64,000 nt of DNA from the NCBI RefSeq assembly GCF_003402235.1, contig NZ_QEWO01000005.1, positions 513,669 through 577,668 on the forward strand, in the 5' to 3' direction. Below are positions 27,073 to 35,198 of the stretch, piece by piece. Below the pieces are notes generated by a model, which saw only the letters and a list, made by a program, of their open reading frames with translations, had not been told where the DNA came from and ran no database searches. Positions within the stretch are counted from its first letter, which is position 1, and each line of letters opens with the position of its first letter. Origin of the DNA: Parahaliea mediterranea. GTDB lineage: Bacteria; Pseudomonadota; Gammaproteobacteria; Pseudomonadales; Halieaceae. Position numbers and translations under genes: made by a program.

Positions 27073-27972
27073 TCATTTTCTTCTGCGCCTGGCTTTTGTC
27101 TTGTCGCCGTTTTGCTTGTTGCGGCCATTGCCGCGGTTGCTGCTGCGAGCACTGCGTTCGGATGCCAGAGCGGTGGTGAGCGCCTGCGCCAGGCACATAG
27201 ACGCCGCCAGCGAGCGAAAGCTGAATACCTCGGCATCGTGAATATCAAAAAATACGGTGGCATCGCGGGCGATGGCGTTGAGCGAGCTGTCGGTCAGTAC
27301 AATGACCGGAACGTTCTTCTCCCGTGCGGCGGCAACCACTTTTGCGGTTTCCTCTGAGTAGGGGCTGTAACTGATGGCTACCAGCACATCGCCGGGCGCC
27401 ATACTGGCGGCGTGCTCCAGCAGCATGCCGCCCATGCCGGTCAGTAACTGGGCGCGACAATCCAGGTGGTTGAGGTTGTAGTAGATGTAGCTGGCTACCG
27501 GGAACGAGCGGCGCTGGCCCATCACGTAGATGAACTCGGCGTCGCGCAGCAGCGCCACGGCCTGTTCCAGCGCCGCCGGGTCGGTTTCGTCTTGCAGGTG
27601 CGTCAGCGCATCGCGATTGGCCTCGCAATATTCCTGCAACATGCCTGCCGGAGAGCCGCCTGCCGCGGACTCGCGTTCCGCCACCTCGCGGAAGCGCTCC
27701 TTGTAGCTGGCGGAACGGGCGGTGACATGGGCCTGGAAGGTACGTTGCATTTCGCTGAAGCCGGAGTAGCCAAAAGCCTTGGCAAAGCGAATGAGGGCGG
27801 AGGGCTGAACGCCGGCCCGTTCGGCGATTACAGCGGTGGTTTCCATGGCCATAATGGTGGGGTTATCCCAGGCAAACTTGGCGATCTGTCGCAGGCGCTT
27901 GCTCAGGGACTCGTAGCGCTCGGACATCAAAGTGCGCAGCGAGTCATAGTCCTGGGGAGGGTTGGCTGTCAT
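27073..27972 (-). CDS. MurR/RpiR-family regulator, likely of inositol genes
   Basis: A 299-residue regulator. An N-terminal RpiR helix-turn-helix domain (residues about 15-90, with TTAVIAERAGVQPSALIRFAKAFGYSGFSEMQ) is followed by a SIS sugar-phosphate-binding domain (about 135-260, with GDVLVAISYSPYSEETAKVV) and a very basic C-terminal tail. It is divergent from the iol operon across 216 bases with AT-rich dyads. Family members acting on inositol genes (IolR-type in other proteobacteria) sense an inositol catabolite, so the effector here is likely a phosphorylated inositol intermediate (inference). Confidence 0.88.
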   Translation of the reverse strand: MTANPPQDYDSLRTLMSERYESLSKRLRQIAKFAWDNPTIMAMETTAVIAERAGVQPSALIRFAKAFGYSGFSEMQRTFQAHVTARSASYKERFREVAERESAAGGSPAGMLQEYCEANRDALTHLQDETDPAALEQAVALLRDAEFIYVMGQRRSFPVASYIYYNLNHLDCRAQLLTGMGGMLLEHAASMAPGDVLVAISYSPYSEETAKVVAAAREKNVPVIVLTDSSLNAIARDATVFFDIHDAEVFSFRSLAASMCLAQALTTALASERSARSSNRGNGRNKQNGDKTKARRRRK

Positions 27973-28030
27973 GTTGGTGTCGTCCTGGCGCCGCCGGCGG
28001 GGCGCGTGTCAAAAGGGTGGCCGGCCACTG

Positions 28031-28064
28031 TCATTCTGAAATAAATACTCCAAAATTAGAATGA
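28031..28064. promoter_or_regulatory. inverted repeat upstream of the RpiR-type regulator gene
   Basis: TCATTCT (28031-28037) and AGAATGA (28058-28064) form a perfect 7-bp inverted repeat around a 20-base AT-rich core that contains GAAATAAATACTCC. The position, 59 bases upstream of the regulator start, suits an autoregulatory operator. Confidence 0.45.
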
Positions 28065-28091
28065 AGGCTTGCGCTTGCGCCACGCTATGGA

Positions 28092-28130
28092 ATAAATTTA
28101 TCACAATGAATAAAAAATAGAACATATAAT
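28092..28130 (+). promoter_or_regulatory. candidate promoter and operator of the iol operon
   Basis: A perfect -10 hexamer TATAAT lies at 28125-28130, about 58 bases before the first iol gene. A 10-bp palindrome ATAAATTTAT (28092-28101), within GGAATAAATTTATC, covers the place of the -35 box, which has no good consensus. This arrangement suits control by the adjacent RpiR-type regulator. Confidence 0.5.
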
Positions 28131-28188
28131 ATTTTTAGGGTGGCGAGGAGAACAGGTCGTCACCCACTGCGCAGGAGGCATCGCAGCG

Positions 28189-29325
28189 GTGCAGACACTC
28201 AGACTGGGTTTGATTGGCAGCGGTTTCATGGGGCGCAGCCATGCGCTTGCCGCGCATGCCGTGGGCCTGGTCTTTCCGCAGCCTGTGGCCCTGGTCTGCG
28301 AGCTGCTGGCAGATTGTGAGCCAGGGCAGGCAGCGCTACAGGCGCAGAATCTGGGATTTCGCCGCAGTACCGGCGACTGGCGTGCGCTGGTGGCTGACCC
28401 GCAGGTCGACATTGTGGATATCTGCACGCCGAACCATCTGCACTACCCGATGGCCAGGGCGGCGCTGGAGGCAGGCAAACACGTCTATTGTGAGAAGCCG
28501 CTGGCGCTGGCTGTCGGACAGTCACGGGAACTGGCGTCGCTGGCCGGGGCGCGTGATTGCGTGACTCTGGTGGGTTTTAACTATGCCAGGAATCCGGTAA
28601 TCACTCTCGCTGCCGAGTTAATTCAGTGCGGAGAACTGGGCCGTATTCATCATGTGCGCGGCACGCATGTCGAAGATTACCTCGCCGATGCCTTTAAGCC
28701 CGGTGGCTGGCGCACCCGGCGCGCGCAGGCCGGGCTCGGGGCGCTGGGAGACCTGTGTCATGTGCTATCCCTGACCCAGCGCCTGGTTGGCGAGCCAACC
28801 GAGGTGTGCGCCGATTTCCAGACGGTAGTGAGCGAACGGCCAGATGGGCCGGTGGAAAACGAAGACCAGGTGCACGCTCTGCTGCGCTTCACCGGCGGTG
28901 CCACTGGCACCATCGAGTGCAGCCGCATGGCCTGGGGGCGCAAAAACGGTTTGACCCTGGAGGTGTCTGGCAGCGCCGGTACCCTGTATTTCGACCAGGA
29001 ACGGCAAAACGAACTGTGGCTGTACCGCAGTGACGAGCGCGGTCCGGAGGGTTTTCGTCGCATTCTGCTTGGGCCGGACCAGCCAGACTACGCGGCTTTT
29101 TGCCCGGCGCCTGGCCACGGTCTGGGTTTTAATGACCTGAAAGTGATTGAACTGCGCGACCTGCTCGCGGCGGTGGCCGGGACGGCGCCAGCGTGGCCCG
29201 ATTTCGCAGCGGCGGCGCGCATCGATGCGGTCACCGACGCCATGGCGCGTTCCCACCGCCGGGGTGGTTGGGTGGGGGTGAGTGATCCAGCGGCCGGTGG
29301 AGCCGGCGGCAACAGTCAGGAGTGA
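28189..29325 (+). CDS. Gfo/Idh/MocA-family dehydrogenase, first gene of the iol operon
   Basis: A 378-residue NAD(P)-dependent dehydrogenase. The Rossmann start LGLIGSGFMGRSHALAA is followed by CTPNHLHYPMARAAL and CEKPLALAV (catalytic Lys of the EKP motif). The usual GDxxxH region is present in a shortened form, GALGDLCHVLSL. It starts with GTG at 28189 after an AGGAGG site. It differs from the IolG protein further down, so the operon has two inositol-type dehydrogenases; this one may act on scyllo- or chiro-inositol or another stereoisomer (inference). Its TGA stop lies three bases before the ATG of the iolC fusion. Confidence 0.85.
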   Translation: MQTLRLGLIGSGFMGRSHALAAHAVGLVFPQPVALVCELLADCEPGQAALQAQNLGFRRSTGDWRALVADPQVDIVDICTPNHLHYPMARAALEAGKHVYCEKPLALAVGQSRELASLAGARDCVTLVGFNYARNPVITLAAELIQCGELGRIHHVRGTHVEDYLADAFKPGGWRTRRAQAGLGALGDLCHVLSLTQRLVGEPTEVCADFQTVVSERPDGPVENEDQVHALLRFTGGATGTIECSRMAWGRKNGLTLEVSGSAGTLYFDQERQNELWLYRSDERGPEGFRRILLGPDQPDYAAFCPAPGHGLGFNDLKVIELRDLLAAVAGTAPAWPDFAAAARIDAVTDAMARSHRRGGWVGVSDPAAGGAGGNSQE

Positions 29326-29327
29326 GG

Positions 29328-31262
29328 ATGGAAGAGCGTCGCTTCGATGTGATCTGTATGGGCCGGGCCGCCGTGGACTTTTACGGCCAGCAGTTTGGCG
29401 CCCGGCTCGAGGACATGCGCAGCATGGCCAAATACCTGGGTGGATCGTCCGCCAACATGGCCGCTGGCATGTCGCGCCAGGGATTGCGGGTAGCCATGCT
29501 GACCCGGGTGGGCGACGAGCACATGGGGCGCTTTGTGCGTGAGGAACTGGCGCGCAATGGGGTGGATGTCAGCCAGGTGCATACCGACCCGGAGCGCCTC
29601 ACCAGCATCGTGGTGCTGGGCATCAAGGACCGGGACACCTTTCCCCTGATCTTTTATCGGGAGAACTGCGCCGATGCTGCCCTTGATACAAGTGATGTCG
29701 ATGAAGACTTTATCGCCTCGGCCCGCGCCCTGGTGATCACCGGGACGCACTTCTCCCTGCCCGGCCCTGCTGCGGCCTGCCGCCGGGCCATTGATTTCGC
29801 ACGCGCCAGTGATACCCGCACCGTGCTGGATATCGATTACCGTCCGGTGTTGTGGGGCGTTGCCGGCCATGGCCAGGGAGAGAGTCGCTTTGTCGGCAGC
29901 GCGGAAGTTACCGGGCACCTGCAATCCATCCTGCCCCTGTTCGACCTGATAGTTGGCACCGAGGAGGAGTTTCACATCGCCGGGGGCAGCACCGACACCC
30001 GCACAGCCCTGTGCGTGGTGCGTGGGCATACCGATGCCGTACTGGTGCTCAAGCGCGGCGCCCTGGGCAGCGTGGTCTACGAGGGCGCCATTCCGCAGGA
30101 CCTGGACCGCGGTGTGAGTGGCCCGCCGGTATCAGTGGAAGTCCTCAACGTACTGGGGGCCGGCGATGCCTTTATGAGCGGATTCATGCGCGGCTGGATG
30201 GGCGGCGAAGCGCTGGCGCGCTGCTGTTTGTACGGCAACGCCTGCGGCGCGCTGGTGGTGTCGCGTCACGGCTGCACACCGGCGATTCCCTCGCGGGTGG
30301 AACTGGACGACTACCTGGCGCGCTTTGCCGAGGTGCCGCGGCCGGATCTTGATGCACGCCTCAATCAGCTGCACCGCTCCACCGTGCCGCGCCGGGCTTG
30401 GCCGGCAATTTACGCGCTGGCCTTTGACCACCGCAGTCAGTTTGTTGAGCTGGCTGCCGCCTGTGGCGCCTCCGAGAGCCGGGTGCCGCGCCTGAAGCGC
30501 CTGATCGCCGATGCCTTTCTGGCGGTGGTGGAGCGGGACGGCCTGCAAGGTCGCGCCGGTGTACTGGTGGACGAGCGCTTCGGCGAAGACGTGCTGGAGT
30601 CGCTGACAGGTCGGGATCTGTGGATTGCGCGCCCGGTGGAGTCGCCGCAGTCACGACCGCTGGCTTTTGAGTATGGCGACAACCTCTCCGCGACCCTGCA
30701 ACGCTGGCCCAGTGAGCAGGTGGTGAAGTGCCTGGTGTTCTATCATCCCGATGATGAGCCGGGTCTCAAGCAGGCCCAGCAGCAGCGCCTGTGCAGCTTG
30801 TTTGAAGCCTGCTGCCAGAGCGGCCATGAGTTGCTGCTGGAGCTGATTCTGCCAGGGGGCGGTGAGGACCGGGGCGACGATACCGCCCGGGCCATGCGCG
30901 AATGCTATCAGCTCGGTATCTATCCGGACTGGTGGAAGCTGCCGCCGCCCCCTGATCGGGCCTGGCCGGCGATCGAGGCGGTGATCGATGAGTGCGACCC
31001 CTGGTGTCGCGGTATTGTCCTGTTGGGTTTGAACCGCCCGGTAGAGGAGCTGGTTGCCGGCTTTGCCCGCGCCGTCGGCCGGCGCCACTGTCGCGGTTTT
31101 GCAATCGGCCGCAGTCTGTTTGTGGACGCCGCCAGCGCCTGGCTTGCCGGCCAACTGGACGACAGTGGCCTGAGGCAGGCAGTGGCAGAGAACTTCAGCG
31201 CTATTGTCAGCGCATGGCGCGCCCTGCACGAGGCCGCAATGCCGGAGGAGGAACAACCGTGA
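29328..31262 (+). CDS. iolC: bifunctional 5-dehydro-2-deoxygluconokinase / DUF2090 aldolase-like fusion
   Basis: A 644-residue two-domain protein. Residues about 1-330 are a PfkB sugar kinase of the IolC type (YLGGSSANMAAGMSRQGLRVAMLTRVGDEHMG; anion-hole/catalytic motif VLGAGDAFMSGFMRG). Residues about 345-640 are a DUF2090 domain (WPAIYALAFDHRSQF; LVDERFGEDVL; LLLELILPGG), the family proposed to cleave 2-deoxy-5-keto-gluconate 6-phosphate in place of IolJ. Such fusions are known in proteobacterial iol operons. I place the start at the ATG at 29328, just after an AGGAGTGAGG ribosome site, rather than the GTG six bases earlier. Its end overlaps iolD (GTGA). Confidence 0.92.
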   Translation: MEERRFDVICMGRAAVDFYGQQFGARLEDMRSMAKYLGGSSANMAAGMSRQGLRVAMLTRVGDEHMGRFVREELARNGVDVSQVHTDPERLTSIVVLGIKDRDTFPLIFYRENCADAALDTSDVDEDFIASARALVITGTHFSLPGPAAACRRAIDFARASDTRTVLDIDYRPVLWGVAGHGQGESRFVGSAEVTGHLQSILPLFDLIVGTEEEFHIAGGSTDTRTALCVVRGHTDAVLVLKRGALGSVVYEGAIPQDLDRGVSGPPVSVEVLNVLGAGDAFMSGFMRGWMGGEALARCCLYGNACGALVVSRHGCTPAIPSRVELDDYLARFAEVPRPDLDARLNQLHRSTVPRRAWPAIYALAFDHRSQFVELAAACGASESRVPRLKRLIADAFLAVVERDGLQGRAGVLVDERFGEDVLESLTGRDLWIARPVESPQSRPLAFEYGDNLSATLQRWPSEQVVKCLVFYHPDDEPGLKQAQQQRLCSLFEACCQSGHELLLELILPGGGEDRGDDTARAMRECYQLGIYPDWWKLPPPPDRAWPAIEAVIDECDPWCRGIVLLGLNRPVEELVAGFARAVGRRHCRGFAIGRSLFVDAASAWLAGQLDDSGLRQAVAENFSAIVSAWRALHEAAMPEEEQP

Positions 31263-33118
31263 AAACAGTCAGGCTGACCAGCAGCCAGGCGCTGGTGCGC
31301 TATCTGGCGGCCCAGCAGGTGGATGTCGATGGCCAGCGCCTGCCGCTGATTGCGGGGGTATGGGCCATATTCGGCCACGGTAATGTCGCCGGCCTCGGCG
31401 AAGCGCTGGAGGCGGAACGCGAACGCCTGCCCACCTGGCGGGCACACAACGAACAGGCGATGGCCCATGCGGCCATCGCCTATGCCAAGGCCAGCAACCG
31501 GCGCCGGCTGATGGCCTGCACCACATCCATTGGGCCCGGCGCCACCAATCTGGTGACCGGCGCGGCCCTTGCGCATGTCAACCGCCTGCCGGTACTGCTG
31601 CTGCCAGGCGACACCTTTGCCTCGCGCGCGCCGGACCCGGTGCTGCAGCAGCTGGAGGTTCCCGGTGACCCTTCGCTCAGTGTGAATGATTGCCTGCGGC
31701 CCGTATCCCGCTACTGGGATCGCATCCAACGCCCTGAGCAATTGCTGGACAGCCTGCCCCGGGCGCTGCAGGTGCTCACCGACAGTATCGAGTGCGGCCC
31801 TGTCACCTTGGCCCTGCCCCAGGATGTGCAGACAGAGGCGTGGGATTTTCCCGCCCGTTTTTTTGACCCCTGCCTGCACTATCACCGGCAGCCTCCGCCG
31901 GATAGCGGTGAGTTGGCGCGCGCCGTGGCGTGCCTGCGCAACGCCCGGCGTCCGCTGTTGATTGCCGGCGGCGGTGTTCACTACGCCGGCGCCTGTGATG
32001 CGCTGGCAGCTTTTGCCCGGCGCACCGGAATACCCGTGGCGGAAACCCAGGCCGGCAAGGGCGCGCTGCCCTGGGATCACCCGGCACAGCTTGGCGCCAT
32101 TGGTGTAACGGGCAGCAGCGCCGCCAATGCACTGGCCGCCGAGGCGGATCTGGTGATCTGTGTTGGCACCCGGCTGCAGGATTTCACCACCGCTTCGCGC
32201 ACACTGTTTGCCCACCCGGCTTGCCGTCTATTGGGAATTAATGTGTCTGCCTTCGACGCTGGCAAGCACGGTGCCCTGTCCATGGTTTGCGACGCCGCCC
32301 AGGGACTGGCGGCCATCGAAGCGGCACTGCCGGACTGGCAGGCGGATGCCGACTGGGTTGCAAGCGGTCGGCAGGCGGTGGCTGGCTGGCAGGCGGTGGT
32401 GGAGCGGGTTACCGCCGCCACCGGGGCCGAGCGCCCATCGGATGCCCAGGTGCTCGGCGCGGTCAACCGCCAGGCGCCGGAAGATGCGGTGGTGGTGTGC
32501 GCTGCGGGAGGCCTGCCGGGTGAACTGCACAAGCTGTGGCGCTGTGCCCGGCCCAACGGCTACCACGTCGAGTACGGCTACAGCTGCATGGGTTATGAAA
32601 TTGCCGGTGGGCTGGGGGTGGCGATGGCCCTGCCGCAGCGTGAGGTGTTTGTACTGGTGGGGGATGGCAGCTACTTGATGATGAATTCAGAGCTGGCTAC
32701 TGCCGTGATGATGGGGCTCAAACTGGTGGTGGTGGTGCTGGACAACCGTGGTTTCGGTTGCATCAACCGCCTGCAGAAAAACTGTGGTGCTGGGCCCTTC
32801 AATAACCTGCTGGCTGACTGTGGACAGGGCGAGTCGGGCGTCCCGGTGATTGATTTTGCAGGCCATGCCAGGGCCCTGGGCGCCCAGGCCGAATCGGTAA
32901 CCGGTATTGCCGAACTGGAGCAGGCTCTGGTGCGTGCCCGCGAGGCGGCGGGCTGCTATGTCATCGCCCTGGCCACTGACCCGGGGCCGGCCACCGAAGA
33001 GGGCGGCGCCTGGTGGGAGGTGGCCGTGGCGGAAGTATCGACCCGCGAAGGCGTTCGGCAGGCGCGCAGGGACTACCTGGAGCACAAGCGTGCCCAGCGC
33101 CGGGATGTCGGGCGATGA
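31259..33118 (+). CDS. iolD: 3D-(3,5/4)-trihydroxycyclohexane-1,2-dione hydrolase
   Basis: A 619-residue thiamine-diphosphate enzyme. Near the N-terminus, LPLIAGVWAIFGHGNVAGLGEAL and AHNEQAMAHAAIAYAKA (catalytic Glu) are typical of IolD. The C-terminal cofactor site is GDGSYLMMNSELATA followed by VVLDNRGFGCINRLQ. It opens the ring of the diketone made by IolE, giving 5-deoxy-glucuronate, the IolB substrate. It starts with GTG at 31259, overlapping the iolC stop, with a GGAGGA site. Frame extension to the left is a shadow of iolC. Its end overlaps iolE by four bases. Confidence 0.95.
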   Translation: MKTVRLTSSQALVRYLAAQQVDVDGQRLPLIAGVWAIFGHGNVAGLGEALEAERERLPTWRAHNEQAMAHAAIAYAKASNRRRLMACTTSIGPGATNLVTGAALAHVNRLPVLLLPGDTFASRAPDPVLQQLEVPGDPSLSVNDCLRPVSRYWDRIQRPEQLLDSLPRALQVLTDSIECGPVTLALPQDVQTEAWDFPARFFDPCLHYHRQPPPDSGELARAVACLRNARRPLLIAGGGVHYAGACDALAAFARRTGIPVAETQAGKGALPWDHPAQLGAIGVTGSSAANALAAEADLVICVGTRLQDFTTASRTLFAHPACRLLGINVSAFDAGKHGALSMVCDAAQGLAAIEAALPDWQADADWVASGRQAVAGWQAVVERVTAATGAERPSDAQVLGAVNRQAPEDAVVVCAAGGLPGELHKLWRCARPNGYHVEYGYSCMGYEIAGGLGVAMALPQREVFVLVGDGSYLMMNSELATAVMMGLKLVVVVLDNRGFGCINRLQKNCGAGPFNNLLADCGQGESGVPVIDFAGHARALGAQAESVTGIAELEQALVRAREAAGCYVIALATDPGPATEEGGAWWEVAVAEVSTREGVRQARRDYLEHKRAQRRDVGR

Positions 33119-34017
33119 GTTTGCGCGTGGGTATTAACCCCCTGACCTGGAGCAATGACGACATGCCTGCATTGGGGGCCGATATCCCGCTGGAGCAGTG
33201 CCTGCGGGAAGGGCGCAATGCGGGCTACGCCGGCTTTGAGCTGGGGCATAAATTTCCCCGCGACAGTGCGGTGCTGGCGCCGCTGCTGGCGCGGCACAAC
33301 CTGGCGCTGGTGTCTGGCTGGTACAGCCTGCGGTTACTGCAGCGCAGCGTTGCCCGGGAAATTGCCGCGGTGCAGCCTCACCTCAGGCTACTGCGGGAGA
33401 TGGGCTGCGCGGTGATGGTATGCGCCGAGGTCAGCCACTGCATTCATGGTGAGCGCCATCGGCCGCTGTCAGAGCGCCCGGTACTGGATGAGCGGCAGTG
33501 GTCCGCTTTTGCCGAGCGCCTGTCCGCTTTTGCCAGCTACCTCACCGACGAGGGACTGACCCTGGCCTATCACCACCACATGGGTACGGTTATCGAAACC
33601 GACGATGAGGTACGCCGCCTGATGGCGATGACCGGCCCGGAGGTTGGCCTGCTGCTGGATACCGGGCACCTGACTTACGCCGGCGGTGATCCGGCGCGGC
33701 TGGCGGATGACTTCCGTCAGCGTGTGGTGCACCTGCACTGCAAGGATGTGCGCCAGCCAGTGCTGATGCGTGCGCTGGATGGGGACTGGAGTTTTCTCGA
33801 GGCGGTGCTGGCTGGCGTGTTTACCGTACCGGGTGACGGATGCGTGGATTTCGGTGCGGTGCTCGACGCCCTGCCCACCAGCTACAACGGCTGGGTGGTG
33901 GTGGAGGCGGAGCAGGACCCGGCCATTGCCGATCCGCCGCTTTATGCGCAGATGGGCTATCGCCATCTGGCCCAGCTTTTGAAACAGCGCCCGCTGGCCT
34001 TTGAGGAAAGAACATGA
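33115..34017 (+). CDS. iolE: myo-inosose-2 dehydratase
   Basis: A 300-residue TIM-barrel protein with the IolE hallmark start RVGINPLTWSNDDMPALGAD and QCLREGRNAGYAGFELGHKFPRD. The later motifs YHHHMGTVIE and LLLDTGHLTYAGGDP supply metal-binding residues. It dehydrates 2-keto-myo-inositol to the trihydroxycyclohexane-dione used by IolD. The start ATG at 33115 overlaps the iolD stop (ATGA), and the end overlaps iolG in the same way, so iolCDEG are translationally coupled. Length matches the family. Confidence 0.95.
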   Translation: MSLRVGINPLTWSNDDMPALGADIPLEQCLREGRNAGYAGFELGHKFPRDSAVLAPLLARHNLALVSGWYSLRLLQRSVAREIAAVQPHLRLLREMGCAVMVCAEVSHCIHGERHRPLSERPVLDERQWSAFAERLSAFASYLTDEGLTLAYHHHMGTVIETDDEVRRLMAMTGPEVGLLLDTGHLTYAGGDPARLADDFRQRVVHLHCKDVRQPVLMRALDGDWSFLEAVLAGVFTVPGDGCVDFGAVLDALPTSYNGWVVVEAEQDPAIADPPLYAQMGYRHLAQLLKQRPLAFEERT

Positions 34018-35027
34018 CAGTTGGAATCTGCCTGGTTGGCGCCGGTCGTATTGGCGCTATTCATGCCGACAATATCGCTGCGGCAGCCAATGCGCGCCTT
34101 GTTCACGTGGTTGATGCAGATGCCGCGGCGGCTGAACAACTGGCGCAGCGCCATGGTGCCAGCGCCACCGAATTGCGATTGGCGCTGGACGACTCATCGG
34201 TAGCAGCGGTACTGATTGCCAGTTCCACCGACACCCATGTTGAACTGATGGATGCGGCCAGCGCCGCTGGCAAAGCCATTTTCTGTGAAAAGCCGCTGGA
34301 CCTGGATCTGGCGCGTGCCCGCCAGTGCCTGCAGACACTGGAAGCCCGGGGAACTCTGTTGGCGCTTGGGTTCAATCGGCGTTTCGACCCGGACTTTGCC
34401 TGCCTGTGGCAGCGGGTACAGGATGGTGAAATCGGCGACGTTGAGATGGTATCCATCACCAGCCGCGACCCCGGTCCGCCGCCACTGGACTACCTGCGCC
34501 GGTCTGGCGGGCTGTTCATGGACATGATGATCCACGACTTCGATATGGCCCGCTGGCTGCTGGGTGAAGACCCGAAGACCCTGTTCGCCAGCGCCAGCTG
34601 CTTGGTAGACCCGGCGATTGCCAGCGTCGGCGACATCGACAGTGCGCTGGTCACACTGCAAACCGCCAGCGGCAAGTTGTGCCAGATCAGCAACAGCCGC
34701 CGGGCGGTGTACGGTTACGATCAACGTATCGAAGTGCATGGCAGCCACGGCATGCTGCGCGCCGAGAACCGAGGTGCCAGCCAGGTGCAGTGCTTTCGCG
34801 CCGGCTCGGTTGCAAGCGACCCGCCACTGGATTTTTTCCTGGAGCGCTACGCTGCCGCTTACCGGCTGGAGTTGCAGGCCTTTGTCGCCGCCCTGACGGG
34901 CGAGCCGGCGCGGCTGGTGAGTGGAAGCGATGCGCTCAAGGCCCAGGTACTGGCCGATGCAGCTACCCGGTCCCATCGAAAAAACGCCGTAATTTCACTG
35001 GATTACCAGGGCCCAGCGGCGCCCTGA
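34014..35027 (+). CDS. iolG: myo-inositol 2-dehydrogenase
   Basis: A 337-residue Gfo/Idh/MocA dehydrogenase of the IolG type. The Rossmann motif CLVGAGRIGAIHADNIA is followed by FCEKPLDLDL (catalytic Lys93) and GGLFMDMMIHDFDMARWLLGE, with the Asp and His of the active site. It oxidises myo-inositol to 2-keto-myo-inositol with NAD+. The start overlaps iolE (ATGA). Last gene of the tight iol operon; a 171-base promoter-bearing gap separates it from the TonB receptor. iolA (methylmalonate-semialdehyde dehydrogenase) does not follow. Confidence 0.93.
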   Translation: MTVGICLVGAGRIGAIHADNIAAAANARLVHVVDADAAAAEQLAQRHGASATELRLALDDSSVAAVLIASSTDTHVELMDAASAAGKAIFCEKPLDLDLARARQCLQTLEARGTLLALGFNRRFDPDFACLWQRVQDGEIGDVEMVSITSRDPGPPPLDYLRRSGGLFMDMMIHDFDMARWLLGEDPKTLFASASCLVDPAIASVGDIDSALVTLQTASGKLCQISNSRRAVYGYDQRIEVHGSHGMLRAENRGASQVQCFRAGSVASDPPLDFFLERYAAAYRLELQAFVAALTGEPARLVSGSDALKAQVLADAATRSHRKNAVISLDYQGPAAP

Positions 35028-35071
35028 GGGCTGTTTGCCGGCAGTCGGGCCGGTATGCGCTCGTCTATAAA

Positions 35072-35142
35072 ATGGAATTTATATAATTTATTGTAAATTT
35101 GTAGAATAAATATTTTACCAGAAGGCCGGTTCTCTCTATACT
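35072..35142 (+). promoter_or_regulatory. candidate promoter and AT-rich operator region of the TonB receptor gene
   Basis: TTTACC (35114-35119) and TATACT (35137-35142) are separated by 17 bases and form a plausible promoter. Just upstream, GGAATTTAT (35074-35082) and AGAATAAATATTTTAC (35103-35118), the latter inside an imperfect GTAAA/TTTAC dyad (35093-35118), resemble the AT-rich elements in front of the iol operon and the RpiR-type gene. Shared control is an inference from eye alignment. Confidence 0.45.
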
Positions 35143-35198
35143 CAAACCGAGCTTCGGAACACCTCTCATTACTAGATAAATCAACCGGAGGTTCTACC

